64,000 nt of DNA from JAGNHB01 sp964436005 (GTDB lineage: Bacteria > Acidobacteriota > JAAYUB01), in contig CAYTBK010000004.1 in assembly GCA_964436005.1 (NCBI GenBank), positions 1 through 64,000 of the forward strand. The letters run 5' to 3'. Each line of letters starts with the position of its first letter. Position 1 is the stretch's first letter. The translations under genes were made by a program, and so were the position numbers. Below the pieces are notes generated by a model. That model did no database searches. It was not told the DNA's origin and saw nothing but the letters and a program-made list of their open reading frames with translations. Of this stretch, positions 34,955 through 44,390 are shown one piece after another.

Positions 34955-35605
34955 TCACCTCTTGGCCGTCGGCATGTAGTAGTGGATTCCCACCAGCGGC
35001 TTGGAGCGGAGGAAGTTGGCCAATTCCTCCACGTCGTTTCCGGAAGAGAAAACATCCATGTTCGTGTTGTCGATGATGAGCACGGGCACCTGCATCCGTT
35101 CCTGGTACTTGTAGAAGAAGTGCTCGTAGGCCTCCATCAGGCGGGAAAGGTAGGCGGGGGTGATCCGCAGTTCCATGGCCTTGTTGCGCTGGAGCACCCG
35201 GTTGACCAACACGTCGAGAGGCGCCTTCAGGTAGATGACGACGTCCGGCTGCACCATGTAGTCGCTGACCGCGTCGAAAAGCATCTTGTAGATGAGCAGC
35301 TCGTCGTCGTTCAGGTTGATGTTGGCGAAGACCTTGTCTTTCTCCAGCAGAAAGTCCGACACGACGCACTGCCCTTCCGGAAAATTCCGGGTCAGTTCCT
35401 TGAGGGCGGCCACTCGCTGGGCCAGGAAAAACAGCTGGGCCCGGAAAGCCGCGCCCTGCTTGCGCTCGTAGAAGGCCTCCAGGTGCGGGTTCTTCCAGGG
35501 AAGATCCATGACCTGCTTGGCTTTGAAGCATTCGGCCAGCTTTTCCGCGAGCGTCGTTTTCCCGGCGCCGATGCAACCTTCAACGATCAGGTACTTGAAA
35601 TTCAT
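34955..35605 (-). CDS. deoxynucleoside kinase
   Basis: 216 residues. P-loop VEGCIGAGKTTLAEKL, the DRS-equivalent region replaced by SDFLLEKDKVFANINL and a lid motif VLQRNKAMELRI match deoxyadenosine/deoxycytidine kinases. It salvages deoxynucleosides. The clustering folK-kinase-panC is shared by several bacterial phyla (known family context). Confidence 0.88.
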   Translation of the reverse strand: MNFKYLIVEGCIGAGKTTLAEKLAECFKAKQVMDLPWKNPHLEAFYERKQGAAFRAQLFFLAQRVAALKELTRNFPEGQCVVSDFLLEKDKVFANINLNDDELLIYKMLFDAVSDYMVQPDVVIYLKAPLDVLVNRVLQRNKAMELRITPAYLSRLMEAYEHFFYKYQERMQVPVLIIDNTNMDVFSSGNDVEELANFLRSKPLVGIHYYMPTAKR

Positions 35606-35665
35606 GAGCGATGTTTATCCCCTCCGCAGGGACGCCTGGCGCCAAAATCTGGTTTCCGGGCGCAA

Positions 35666-36172
35666 TTATAGGGGAATGAGAGGGAAAGTGCAACAACTTA
35701 CCACACGGCTCCGGTCCGGGCAGCCCCGCACCATGTCCTCGAGGGTGGCGCCGGTGACGGGGTGGGTGAAGCCGGGCGGCGCCACTTCCGAAAGCGGCAC
35801 CAGGACGAACCGCCTCCCGCCGGCTCGCGGGTGGGGAATTTCCAGCCCATCTTCCGACACGATCAGGCGGTCGAAGAAAATGATGTCCATATCGAGGGTC
35901 CGCGGGGCGTTGGCATAAGGGCGGGCGCGCATCTCGGCCTCCTCCAGCGCCCGGAAAGCCTCCAGGACGCCCCGGGGGGAAAGCTCCGTATCAAAGCGGA
36001 CGGCGCAATTCATGAACCAGTCCGGATCCGGGCAGGCGACCGGCTCGGTTTCGTACACGGCGGAAACCGCTGCGGGAGTCAACCCGAAGGCGCGGCTTCC
36101 CCGTATGCCGTTCCGCAGGTGGCCCAACCGGTCGCCGACATTGGAACCGAGGGAAGCGAGCACAATGCTCAA
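35666..36172 (-). CDS. folK: 2-amino-4-hydroxy-6-hydroxymethyldihydropteridine diphosphokinase
   Basis: 168 residues with HPPK motifs: LASLGSNVGDRLGHLRNGI near the start, YETEPV and the substrate/Mg site RTLDMDIIFFD, then IPHPRAGGRRFVLVPL. It makes the pterin diphosphate for folate synthesis. The start is TTG at 36172 overlapping the lptD TGA as TTGA, with GGAGG 5 bp upstream; the longer upstream reading is lptD antisense-frame noise. Confidence 0.9.
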   Translation of the reverse strand: MSIVLASLGSNVGDRLGHLRNGIRGSRAFGLTPAAVSAVYETEPVACPDPDWFMNCAVRFDTELSPRGVLEAFRALEEAEMRARPYANAPRTLDMDIIFFDRLIVSEDGLEIPHPRAGGRRFVLVPLSEVAPPGFTHPVTGATLEDMVRGCPDRSRVVSCCTFPLIPL

Positions 36173-38484
36173 TACCACCTCCGGCCCATGTTGCGCAGCG
36201 GCCCGAACTCCCCCACCCCCCGGAGATAGAGGGAAAAACGGATTTCGTTGTCGTTCGGACGGCCGACCAGGTTGTAGCGGATGTATTCCGCCGACAGGCC
36301 GATGCAGTCCAGGTGGTAATCCAGGCGGACATAGATGTTTTCCACCTTGCTGGTGTCCATGTTGTAGGCGACGTTGAACTCCCCGCTCAGCCCTTTGCCC
36401 TTCCGGCCAAGGCCGAAGGAGGACTGCAGATAGTGGTTCCGCATGAGGTCCAGGTCCAGGTTCTTCACCCGGATGTAGGCCAGCGAGGTGAAGATCCAGT
36501 CCCTGGCGCAGGTGGCCGAAACCGACCAGGCCCCCACCTGCTTGTGCACGGAGTCGTACTCCACCCGGGCCTCGCCGGAAACGCCGGAGGCCGGGGAGAA
36601 GGCAAACTCCGCCTGCAAAGGGGAAAAGCGGCGGGGCACGGAGGGAGAAGAGTACGGGCTGAAGGAAAGCCAGGGGGAAATGCGGTTGTCGCGCCCGTAC
36701 TCGAGGTCGCCCCCGAAATCCGGGTCGGCGAAGTACTTCTGGCGCAGGCACAGCCGCGCCCACTCTCGCGAGGAACCGTCTCCCCGCTTCCCGAACCAGC
36801 GGTTCACGAAATAGTACTCCACCTCGTTGGTGTTGGTGAGGATGTCCACGGAATCGAAACGGATCACGCGTTCCAGCGAATCGGTGTGGGACTGCCACCG
36901 CCAGGTCGCGCCGAACTCCATGACATGCTTGAGGGTGACGTCGCCGAAGTGCCAGAAACCATACAGGCGGGGCCCGTCGACGTTGACCTCCAGGGCGGCC
37001 ATGCGGCGGAAGAGAACCCGGCTGGACGTCGTCGGGGAATCCTCCTCCCCGGGCACGGCCGGCGGCAGGCTGTCGCTGTAGTACGTGGCCCGCAGCGACG
37101 GGACCACCGTCACCCGGAGCAGGTCGCCCAGGTGGAAGGGCAGGAACAGGCTGGGGTGAACGTCCATGCGCACGACCGGCTTGGGCGTGTTGAAAGACTC
37201 CTCCACGGAACTGTCGGCGCTTGTCCAGTGCACGTCCTTGTCCAGCAGAGAAACCCGCCCGTCGAGGTAGAACCAGACCGGGGCGTCGGCCAATTGCTTG
37301 CCCGTCACGCCGACGTAGCCCTCGGGAAGTGACCTTCCGAGGTAGCGTGACCCCGGCAGGTAGAGGCGCAGCCGGTCGAGGACCGCATGCACCATGAAGG
37401 TGTCCCAGGTCCTGATCACGTCGCCGTGGAGGATCTCGTCGGGACGCACCAATCCGGCGAAGGTGTCGGACCAGGTCTGCCGGAACTGCATGCTGGTGGT
37501 CAGGTTCATCTGCACGGCGCCCCGGAAGCCGTCGCCGAAGGCGAAGACCGAGTTGGTGTAGAAGGCGCTGCCGCCGGCGTCCTCGCGGTCCTGGACCGAG
37601 TAGGTGGCGAAGTCGATGCTGGTCAGCTCGGACAGTTCGGCCCGGAAGTGCGTGCCGACGCCGAACCCGCGCTTGGAGTAGTACTCGCCGGTCAGGGTCA
37701 CGTCGGCGCTGCGCCCGAGCACGACGTACACGGACTCGGAAGCCTCGAACCCCTTGATGTTGGAATTGCCGGCGCTGGGGAAGGTCAGGCCGGTCTTCCG
37801 CCCTTCCTGCGGCACGGGGAACTTCACCCACGGCAGGTAGAAGACGGGCAGCCCGAACAGGCGCAGGACCGAGCCCTTCAGGGTGGCGTTGCCGTCCTTG
37901 ACCACGCGGGCGTGGGCGCAGGAGAAGGACCAGTGCGGGTGGTGGTCCTTGTTGCAGGAGGTGATTTCCCCGTCCTCGAACACGTAGACAGACTCGCTCT
38001 CCCGGCCGGCCACGGCCGTGGAGAAACGGAACCCCTCCATCCGCCCGTGCAGCCCCCGGAAGGAGCCGGTCTTCTCCTTGACATCGAAGGAGAAGCTGTC
38101 GGAGTGGATCTCCTCGCCCTTGCGGCGGAAGGTCACGTGGCCGTCGCCCGTGGCCTTTTCCGTGTTGGAGTCGTAGGTCACGGAGTCCGCCAGCAGTTCC
38201 ACATCCCGGAAGCGAACGGAAACGTTCCCCTTCGCCTGGTAGACCCCTCCGCCGGACGTCTGCTCGCGGGAGCGGATGGTCACCACCCCGTCCCGGAAGG
38301 GAATGGCGGTTTCCACTTCCTGGGCGGCGCTCTCCTGCTCGCCGAGGGCGGCGAGGGCTCCTTCCTCGCCCGACGGCAGGACCCAGGCCCAGGCCAGCAT
38401 CCCGCAGGCGGCCAGGAGAAAGAAACGGGCCCAGGCGCCGCGGCATCGTCCATTTTCTTTGCAAATGTTCATTTCAAGCATCAT
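36169..38484 (-). CDS. lptD: LptD (OstA) LPS-assembly outer-membrane protein
   Basis: 771 residues. Signal-like hydrophobic start, then an OstA/LptA-like domain (about 60-190; GGVYQAKGNVSVRF, DSVTYDSNTEKATGDGHVTF) and a C-terminal beta barrel (about 240-771) with alternating aromatic strands. Cys in EDGEITSCNKDHHPHWSFSCAHARV fits the conserved LptD Cys pair. It inserts LPS into the outer leaflet. TTGA overlap with folK. Start uncertain among three Met codons (38484, 38481, 38472). Confidence 0.9.
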   Translation of the reverse strand: MMLEMNICKENGRCRGAWARFFLLAACGMLAWAWVLPSGEEGALAALGEQESAAQEVETAIPFRDGVVTIRSREQTSGGGVYQAKGNVSVRFRDVELLADSVTYDSNTEKATGDGHVTFRRKGEEIHSDSFSFDVKEKTGSFRGLHGRMEGFRFSTAVAGRESESVYVFEDGEITSCNKDHHPHWSFSCAHARVVKDGNATLKGSVLRLFGLPVFYLPWVKFPVPQEGRKTGLTFPSAGNSNIKGFEASESVYVVLGRSADVTLTGEYYSKRGFGVGTHFRAELSELTSIDFATYSVQDREDAGGSAFYTNSVFAFGDGFRGAVQMNLTTSMQFRQTWSDTFAGLVRPDEILHGDVIRTWDTFMVHAVLDRLRLYLPGSRYLGRSLPEGYVGVTGKQLADAPVWFYLDGRVSLLDKDVHWTSADSSVEESFNTPKPVVRMDVHPSLFLPFHLGDLLRVTVVPSLRATYYSDSLPPAVPGEEDSPTTSSRVLFRRMAALEVNVDGPRLYGFWHFGDVTLKHVMEFGATWRWQSHTDSLERVIRFDSVDILTNTNEVEYYFVNRWFGKRGDGSSREWARLCLRQKYFADPDFGGDLEYGRDNRISPWLSFSPYSSPSVPRRFSPLQAEFAFSPASGVSGEARVEYDSVHKQVGAWSVSATCARDWIFTSLAYIRVKNLDLDLMRNHYLQSSFGLGRKGKGLSGEFNVAYNMDTSKVENIYVRLDYHLDCIGLSAEYIRYNLVGRPNDNEIRFSLYLRGVGEFGPLRNMGRRWY

Positions 38485-38580
38485 AGGCGAGAAGCACCAC
38501 CTCTGCGGGCATCCCCTCCGTTCCGGCTCACCCGGCCGGAACGACGCCGGGCCCCCCCGGCGGAAGGGTTGGCGAAGTCT

Positions 38581-39414
38581 TTACATATCCAGGCCGATGT
38601 CCAGCCACCGGGCCCGGGTGATGACCGCCGAAGTGGACACGAAATCCACCCCGGCAGCGGCCAGGCCGCCCAGGTTTTCGAGCAGGACGCCGCCGGACAC
38701 CTCGGTGAAGGCGCGCCCCGCAACGAGTTTCACGGCCTCGGCCACCGTCTCGAGGGACATGTTGTCCAGCATGATGATGTCGGCGCCGGCCTCCAGCGCC
38801 TCGCCGACCTGCTCGAGGGTTTCGGTCTCCACCTCGATCCGCACGGTGACGGGGACGTTCTTGCGCACCTGCCGGACAGATTCCAGGATGCCCCCGGCGA
38901 CGGCGATGTGGTTGTCCTTGATGATCACGCCGTCGAACAGGCCCAGGCGGTGGTTCATCCCGCCGCCGACCCGCACGGCGTATTTCTCGAACCGGCGGAA
39001 ACCCGGGGTCGTTTTGCGCGTGTCCAGGAGGCGTGTCCGGCTCCCTTCCAAAACCCCGGTGTAACGCCTCGTTTCCGTGGCGATGCCCGACAGCCGCTGC
39101 AGGATGTTGAGCGCCGTCCGCTCGCCGGAGAGGATGGCGGAGGCGGGCCCCTTGACGGTGGCGATTTCCGCCCCCGGGGACATCTGGTCTCCGTCCTTGA
39201 AGAAGACGCCGGCCCACTCCACTTTCGGGCTGAGGATCCGGAACGTCTCCAGCGCGAAGTGCAACCCCGCCAGAACGCCGCCGTCCCGGGCGACGAAACG
39301 GGCCTCGATGTTCCGGGCCGCCAGCCCCGGAAGGCTGGCCGTGGTCAGATCGCCCGTGCCGATGTCCTCTTCCAGGAAACGCCGCATTTCGCTTTGCAGG
39401 TGAAGATCGATCAT
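38581..39414 (-). CDS. nadC: nicotinate-nucleotide pyrophosphorylase (quinolinate phosphoribosyltransferase)
   Basis: 277 residues. Family motifs: EEDIGTGDLTT, ERTALNILQRLSGIAT, DTRKTTPGFRRFEKYAVRVGGGMNHR, IKDNHI, IMLDNMS and EVSGGV. It converts quinolinate and PRPP to NaMN in NAD synthesis. Start 1 bp after the nadB stop. Confidence 0.96.
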   Translation of the reverse strand: MIDLHLQSEMRRFLEEDIGTGDLTTASLPGLAARNIEARFVARDGGVLAGLHFALETFRILSPKVEWAGVFFKDGDQMSPGAEIATVKGPASAILSGERTALNILQRLSGIATETRRYTGVLEGSRTRLLDTRKTTPGFRRFEKYAVRVGGGMNHRLGLFDGVIIKDNHIAVAGGILESVRQVRKNVPVTVRIEVETETLEQVGEALEAGADIIMLDNMSLETVAEAVKLVAGRAFTEVSGGVLLENLGGLAAAGVDFVSTSAVITRARWLDIGLDM

Positions 39415-39415
39415 A

Positions 39416-41017
39416 TTATTCCACCCATTCCGCTTGAATGTTCTCGGTCACGGTTCCCCGGAAGACATCCACGTGCCGCTTGTTGGCTTCGTCCCGGTCG
39501 GGGTAGTCGGCCCGGTAATGCCCGCCCCGGCTGCATTTCCGCTCCCGGGCCGCCGCCGCCACCGCCAGCCCGGCGAGGAGCCGGTGGCGCAGTTCCAGCG
39601 CCTGCAGCGAAGCCGGGCGGCCCAGGCCGGCCAGCAGTCCGCGGATGTTCTCCACCGCCTCGGAGAGCCCCTCTCCGGTCCGGATGATGCCCACCTGGTC
39701 CCACATCAGGTCGCGGAAGGCGGCCAGCGTCCGCTCCACCTCGCCGTCGCCGGACAGCGGAAGTTCGTCGGGCACCGGACAACCTTCCGAGAACAGGACG
39801 TCGCTCCCCGGGGCGACCAGCAGAGACGGGTCGGCCACGAGCTGTCGCCCGGCCCGCATCCCGAAGACCAGGCCTTCCAGGAGCGAGTTGCTGGCCAGCC
39901 GGTTGGCGCCGTGCACCCCCGTGCAGGCGGTCTCGCCGGCGGCCAGGAGCCCGGGCACCCGGGTCCGGCCGGCCGTGTCGACCTTGACGCCCCCCATGAA
40001 GTAGTGGGCGGCCGGGGAAACGGGGATCGGCTCCCGGGCGATGTCGACGCCCTCGGCCTGGCACTTGGCGTACAGCCCGGGAAAGCGTTTCCGCAGGAAG
40101 GGCGCCTTGAAGTGGGTCATGTCCAGAAAAACATGGTCGGCCCGGGACGCCTCCTGCTCGCGGAGGATGGCCCGGCTGACGATGTCGCGGGGGGCCAGTT
40201 CGGCCATGGGGTGGTAGCGCGGCATGAAGCGTTCGCCCGACGCATTCCGCAGCAGCCCGCCTTCCCCCCGCATGGCCTCCGACAGCAGAAAGCGCCGGGA
40301 ACCGGGCCGGTGAAAGCTGGTGGGGTGAAACTGAACGAATTCCATGTCCTCCAGGACCGCCCCCACGGCGTAGGCCATGGCGAAGCCGTCGCCCGTGGCC
40401 TGCTCCGAGTTGGTGGTCCGGCTGTAGAGGTTGCCCGCCCCGCCGGTGGCCAGGAAGGTGGCCCGGGACCGGATGGCCAGCACGCGGCCGCTCCCGCCGT
40501 CCACGGTGAAGGCGCCGCGGCAGGCGCCGTCGTCCACCGCCAGGCCGATGGAGGCGTGGTTTTCCAGGATGCGGATGCGCGGCATGGAAGTGGCCTTGCG
40601 GACCAGGGTGGACATGATCTCGTGCCCGGTGGCGTCGCCGTGGGCGTGCAGGATCCGGTTCATGCGGTGGGCGCCCTCCCGGCAGAAGGCCAGGTCCTTG
40701 CCCTGCCGGTCGAAGACCGCCCCCCACTCGATGAGCTGCATGACGCAGAGCGGCCCCTCCTCCACCAGGGTGCGCAGAGCCTCCTCGCGGCAGAGGTAGT
40801 CGCCGGCGCTCATGGTGTCCTGGAAATGGAAGAAGGGGGAGTCCTCCTCGCGGATGGCGGCGGCGATACCGCCCTGGGCGATGTCGGTGTTGCAGTCGAA
40901 AAGCTTGCCCTTGGTCACCACCAGAACATCGTAGGCCGCCGCCAGGTGGATGGCGGCGCTGAGCCCGGTGATCCCGGAACCGATGACCAGGATGTCTGTG
41001 TGCAAGGTGTCAGGCAA
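39416..41017 (-). CDS. nadB: L-aspartate oxidase
   Basis: 533 residues. N-terminal FAD motif DILVIGSGITGLSAAIHLA, then DIAQGGIAAAI, HRMNRILHAHGDATG, EFVQFHPTSF and the C-terminal RGGHYRADYPDRDE. It oxidises aspartate to iminoaspartate, the first step to quinolinate. The start is TTG (41017) with GGGAGG 6 bp upstream; further upstream open frame runs through the repeat block and lacks homology. Contiguous with nadC. Confidence 0.95.
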   Translation of the reverse strand: MPDTLHTDILVIGSGITGLSAAIHLAAAYDVLVVTKGKLFDCNTDIAQGGIAAAIREEDSPFFHFQDTMSAGDYLCREEALRTLVEEGPLCVMQLIEWGAVFDRQGKDLAFCREGAHRMNRILHAHGDATGHEIMSTLVRKATSMPRIRILENHASIGLAVDDGACRGAFTVDGGSGRVLAIRSRATFLATGGAGNLYSRTTNSEQATGDGFAMAYAVGAVLEDMEFVQFHPTSFHRPGSRRFLLSEAMRGEGGLLRNASGERFMPRYHPMAELAPRDIVSRAILREQEASRADHVFLDMTHFKAPFLRKRFPGLYAKCQAEGVDIAREPIPVSPAAHYFMGGVKVDTAGRTRVPGLLAAGETACTGVHGANRLASNSLLEGLVFGMRAGRQLVADPSLLVAPGSDVLFSEGCPVPDELPLSGDGEVERTLAAFRDLMWDQVGIIRTGEGLSEAVENIRGLLAGLGRPASLQALELRHRLLAGLAVAAAARERKCSRGGHYRADYPDRDEANKRHVDVFRGTVTENIQAEWVE

Positions 41018-41080
41018 AATGATCCTCCCGGCGTTTCCGGATTGTCGCACAGCCGGCTGCAAATGGGAAGGGCCATTTCC

Positions 41081-41226
41081 ACATGGATATGCAGGGTGGG
41101 CAGGACGGGGCGACGGGCGGACGGGCGGATTGGGCGACGGGCGGACGGGCGGATTGGGCGACGGGCGGACGGACTCGGGCGGACGGGCGTACCGTCGTCC
41201 ATCCCGTTCCTCCTGTCCATCCATGT
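41081..41226. repeat. ACATGGAT-type hairpin element A with internal 24-bp tandem repeat
   Basis: Ends ACATGGAT (41081) and ATCCATGT (41226) are exact inverted repeats with further imperfect complementarity inward. Inside, a GC-rich 24-bp unit runs from 41112 with about 2.5 copies (41112, 41136, 41160), built from GACGGGCG-type words. Confidence 0.75.
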
Positions 41227-41255
41227 CCCGTCTCGCCGGCCCCGTCGCCCGATTC

Positions 41256-41407
41256 TGGACACCCACTCTCCGACGCCCGATGCTGGACACCCACCCTTCG
41301 ACGATTCTGGACACCCAACCTTCGACGGGACACTCCCGATTGCGCCCGATTGTGGACCCGATTGTGGACACCCACTCTCCGACGAGACTCCCGATTTTGG
41401 ACATCCA
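41256..41407. repeat. F-core array, block VI left
   Basis: Exact F cores at 41256, 41284, 41308 and 41365 and a one-mismatch copy at 41398; spacings 28, 24, 57 and 33 bp. Confidence 0.85.
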
Positions 41408-41511
41408 CCCCAATCGCTTGAACCGCTGCACTGGCGGAAACCGGAGATGGTTCTCCCGGGGGCGCCGCGGCGCAGGGGCCGAGCGGGGAAGGAAAACGGG
41501 CCGGAAGCGGA

Positions 41512-41586
41512 ACATGGATGCACCGGATGGACATGATGGACAGGATGGCGATGTCCCCGAATCCTGCCCATCCCGTATATCCATGT
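41512..41586. repeat. ACATGGAT-type hairpin element B
   Basis: 75-bp element with ends ACATGGAT and ATCCATGT; the interior has GGATGGACATGATGGACAGG-type 9-bp words on the left and complementary ATCCTGCCCATCCCGTATAT on the right. Confidence 0.78.
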
Positions 41587-41630
41587 AAAACCAAACGATA
41601 CGATTCCGGCATCAGAACGCCGGCCGAGCG

Positions 41631-41742
41631 CGTTGGTTGGGTGTCCACAACCCGAGCGCGTTGGTTGGGTGTCCACAACCCGAGCGAGATGGTTGGGTGT
41701 CCACATCCCGATCGAGATGGTTGGGTGTCCACATCCCGATCA
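41631..41742. repeat. 28-bp tandem array of R cores, block VI right
   Basis: Four units of exactly 28 bp with exact R cores at 41638, 41666, 41694 and 41722. Units 1-2 share one spacer, units 3-4 another. Confidence 0.92.
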
Positions 41743-41816
41743 CAATCCTCGCCCTCGCCACCGCCCTTCCCCGCGCCCCTGCGCCACCGTGAGAGAATCC
41801 CGACCGCGGACACCCA

Positions 41817-41917
41817 CGGCTTGCGACAGGTGGGTGTCCATGACCATCCCGGGGGCACAGAATGGTCTGACCTTACTTGGGTGTCCTGAGCTGTCCCGAA
41901 TGACAAGTGGGTGTCCG
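41817..41917. repeat. end of core-repeat block VI
   Basis: A CGGACACCCA copy at 41817, an exact R core at 41831 and one-mismatch R copies at 41878 and 41908, ending 21 bp before the TonB receptor stop. With the other entries this accounts for the 920-bp nadB-TonB gap; no gene is supported. Confidence 0.8.
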
Positions 41918-41937
41918 GGAATACCTGGAGAGGCGGC

Positions 41938-43794
41938 TCAGCGCGAAGGCGAAGAAACCTGCCCGGCCCGGTCCAGGCGGACCCGCAACCCCACCCGGAA
42001 GCCGATGCCGGGCATGGGCACGCCCTGGATCTCCTCGATGCGGGCGTCGAAAAGGTTCTCGCCCTCGGCCGCAAGGGTCAGCGCCTTCCAGTTCCAGGCC
42101 AGCCGGGCCGACATGGTCAGATAGCGACGGCCGGACGCCCGCACCTTGCCCTGCAGGGCGGCGGTGACCGAAAGGCCGCGCCCCGGTTCCAGGCAGGCCG
42201 CGGCGTCGACTCCGTGCCGGAGGCAGTCCAGGGCGTAGCGGGACTCGAAGCCGCCCTCCTCCGCCGAGACGTCCGTCCAGGCGTAGCTGCCCCACAGGCG
42301 CAGCCCCGCCGCCGGCCGGCTCTCCAGCGAGGCCGAGGCCCCCAGGCAGTTGAGCCGCCCGATGTTCTCCGCTTGCCAGGGATCCGTGGAGTGCCAGCGC
42401 ACCCAGTCGATAACGTCCCGTTCCCGGCGCGCATACACCGTCGTCTGAACGAGCAGGTCCGGCCGCAGGGCCCAGTCGAACCCGCCTTCCACGGAAACGC
42501 TCTTTTCCGGCACGAGGTTCGGGTTCCCGATTTGAGCAGGGCTAGAGTAGTACAGTTCCGTGAAAGACGGCACCCGGAACGCCGTGCCCGCCGCCGCGCG
42601 CAGGCGAAGGTCGTCGCGGAGCTGCCAGGCCAGCCCCAGCGCCGGCAGCGCCCGGCAGCCCCAGTCGGTGTAGGAATCCAGCCGGAGTCCCGCCTCCAGC
42701 TCCACCCCCTCCGCCGGGCGCCACTCCGCCTGCGCCGCCAGGCCGCCCTGGCGACGCTCATGGTTCCCCAGCCTCGGGGAGACGATGGAGGAATCCGAGA
42801 ATTCCCCGACCACGGCCACCGTCCAGGAGTCCCCCCGCAGGGGCGAGGAGACGGCGCGCACCAGGCTGTTGACGGTGGTGTGGCGGTTCTCGTACAGGGA
42901 CGGGTTGTTCCGGTACAGCACGAAGTGGTCGTCGTGCTCCTTGCGGAGCACCGACACCGTCAAGGGGCCCGGGAAAAGGCCAGGGTCGTTGAGCGTGACG
43001 GATCCCGCCAGCGCGGAAACGGCGGTGTCCTCCCAGGATGGGTAGTTCCCGTAGAACCCCTGGGCCCCGAAGCGGTTCTCCTGCCGCATGCCGGAGACGG
43101 AAGCCCTCCCCCAGCCGAAGGCGGATCCTCCGTTGGCGTAGAGAGTGCGCACGTCGTAATCGCGGTTGGGAGCGAAACCGTCGGAGACGTCGGTCCGGCA
43201 GGCCACGGCGGCGCCGGCAGGGCCGGATGAGACGGATGCGTCCAGCGCCGCCGAGCGGTTCCCGAAGGACCCGCCCCAGGTTTCCGCCGAGGCTCCGGTG
43301 ACCCAGTCCTTTTTCGTGACGATGTTGATGACGCCGCCCACGGCGTCGGCACCGAAAAGAACGGCGTGGGAACCGGGGACGACCTCGATGCGCTCCACCC
43401 GGCTGAGCGGCACGGGGATCTCGGTGTTGAAGTGAGCCGTCTGGGCGTCGTTCCACCGCAGGCCGTCCACGCAGACGAGGACCCCGGCGTAGGACGACCC
43501 GCGCATCTGCACGTCGCCGCCGAAGCCGCCGGGCGTACGCGGCGTCAGGTCCACCTGGGCCACGTAGCGGAGGACGTCGCCCACCGTCAGGGCGCCGACG
43601 CTGTCGATGAACTCCCGGTCGATGACCACCGTCTCCTTGGCCGCGTCGCCCGCCGAAGCGGGATCGACGACCCCCTGAACCGTGACGGTTTCCTGAATGG
43701 GCTGCACCTTTGGGCCCGGATTCTCCGGCCCCGCCGGCGCCGGCGCCGCACAGGCAAACAGGGAAAGCAGCCAGAGCAGACAACGCGTTTTCAT
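41938..43794 (-). CDS. TonB-dependent outer-membrane receptor
   Basis: 618 residues. Signal peptide (CLLWLLSLFACAAPAPA), plug domain about 50-170 (DVQMRGSSYAGVLVCVDGLR, VERIEVVPGSHAVLFGADAVGGVINIVTK), then a 22-strand barrel. C-terminus is FRVGLRVRLDRAGQ followed by a few residues rather than a clean aromatic ending. It imports an unidentified ligand by TonB energy; BtuB/FepA-like sequence. Ribosome site is weak (GCGAG). No riboswitch is recognisable upstream. Confidence 0.88.
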   Translation of the reverse strand: MKTRCLLWLLSLFACAAPAPAGPENPGPKVQPIQETVTVQGVVDPASAGDAAKETVVIDREFIDSVGALTVGDVLRYVAQVDLTPRTPGGFGGDVQMRGSSYAGVLVCVDGLRWNDAQTAHFNTEIPVPLSRVERIEVVPGSHAVLFGADAVGGVINIVTKKDWVTGASAETWGGSFGNRSAALDASVSSGPAGAAVACRTDVSDGFAPNRDYDVRTLYANGGSAFGWGRASVSGMRQENRFGAQGFYGNYPSWEDTAVSALAGSVTLNDPGLFPGPLTVSVLRKEHDDHFVLYRNNPSLYENRHTTVNSLVRAVSSPLRGDSWTVAVVGEFSDSSIVSPRLGNHERRQGGLAAQAEWRPAEGVELEAGLRLDSYTDWGCRALPALGLAWQLRDDLRLRAAAGTAFRVPSFTELYYSSPAQIGNPNLVPEKSVSVEGGFDWALRPDLLVQTTVYARRERDVIDWVRWHSTDPWQAENIGRLNCLGASASLESRPAAGLRLWGSYAWTDVSAEEGGFESRYALDCLRHGVDAAACLEPGRGLSVTAALQGKVRASGRRYLTMSARLAWNWKALTLAAEGENLFDARIEEIQGVPMPGIGFRVGLRVRLDRAGQVSSPSR

Positions 43795-44060
43795 GACTCG
43801 CGGTCCCGCCTTCCGCCCAGACCGTTCCGGGCCAAAATGGGAGACAGTATACCCGAGGCTGCAAGCCCCCTGCTCTTGCCTGGATGCCCGATGCCCGTCA
43901 CGGGGGCAAGGCGGCGCGGGGGTGGCCGGAAAATCACGGGAAGTCAAGCGGAGGCATCGAGGGGCAGGATGATCGGGATGGGAAAGGCAACTTCCCGTCC
44001 TGCCTGTTTCAGCGCCCCGAGCATGGCGGTGCACAGGCCCCGGCTCCTCCCCCGCCTTTC

Positions 44061-44257
44061 CGGACACCCAACAGGTGAAGCATTTCTGGACATCCAACAA
44101 GTAAAGTCGTGGACATCCGCCTCTGCAATGGGCGAGCAGTGAAGTCGTGGGCGCCCACTCCTGACAGGGGCAAGCAGTGGACAAGCTGTGGACACCCACC
44201 CGTGGCAGAGGGTGGGTGTCCACACCTGGCCCGCGCCTGGCATTCGGTGGGTGTCCA
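44061..44257. repeat. core-repeat block VII
   Basis: Degenerate F copies at 44061, 44087 and 44110, an exact F core at 44189 and R cores at 44213 and 44248. Perfect 12-bp stem 44188-44199/44212-44223 with a 12-nt loop ending AGAGG, like block IV. Lies between divergent TonB and carboxyltransferase genes; the rest of 43795-44481 holds only the promoter below. Confidence 0.9.
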
Positions 44258-44361
44258 CAGGGCGGAAATATTTGCCGACCCGCAGTGTTTTCTTCGTAAC
44301 TATATTTATTTGTTTGGATAACAATTTCGCCACACCCCGGCCGGCAGCGGGGCGGAAAGGT

Positions 44362-44390
44362 TTGATTTTACCGGAAGGCGGTGGTATAGT
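44362..44390 (+). promoter_or_regulatory. promoter of the carboxylase-dnaE gene set
   Basis: TTGATT (44362-44367), 17-bp spacer, TATAGT (44385-44390), 91 bp before the ATG. Confidence 0.55.

Noticed and set aside
41018..41584. N-terminal extension of L-aspartate oxidase through the repeat block
   Set aside because: The extension encodes repeat-derived residues. A ribosome site and FAD motif place the start at 41017.
43795..44060. Second cobalamin riboswitch ahead of the TonB receptor at 41938-43794
   Set aside because: I searched the minus strand for the B12 box and CCGCTGTAAC-like element and found neither.
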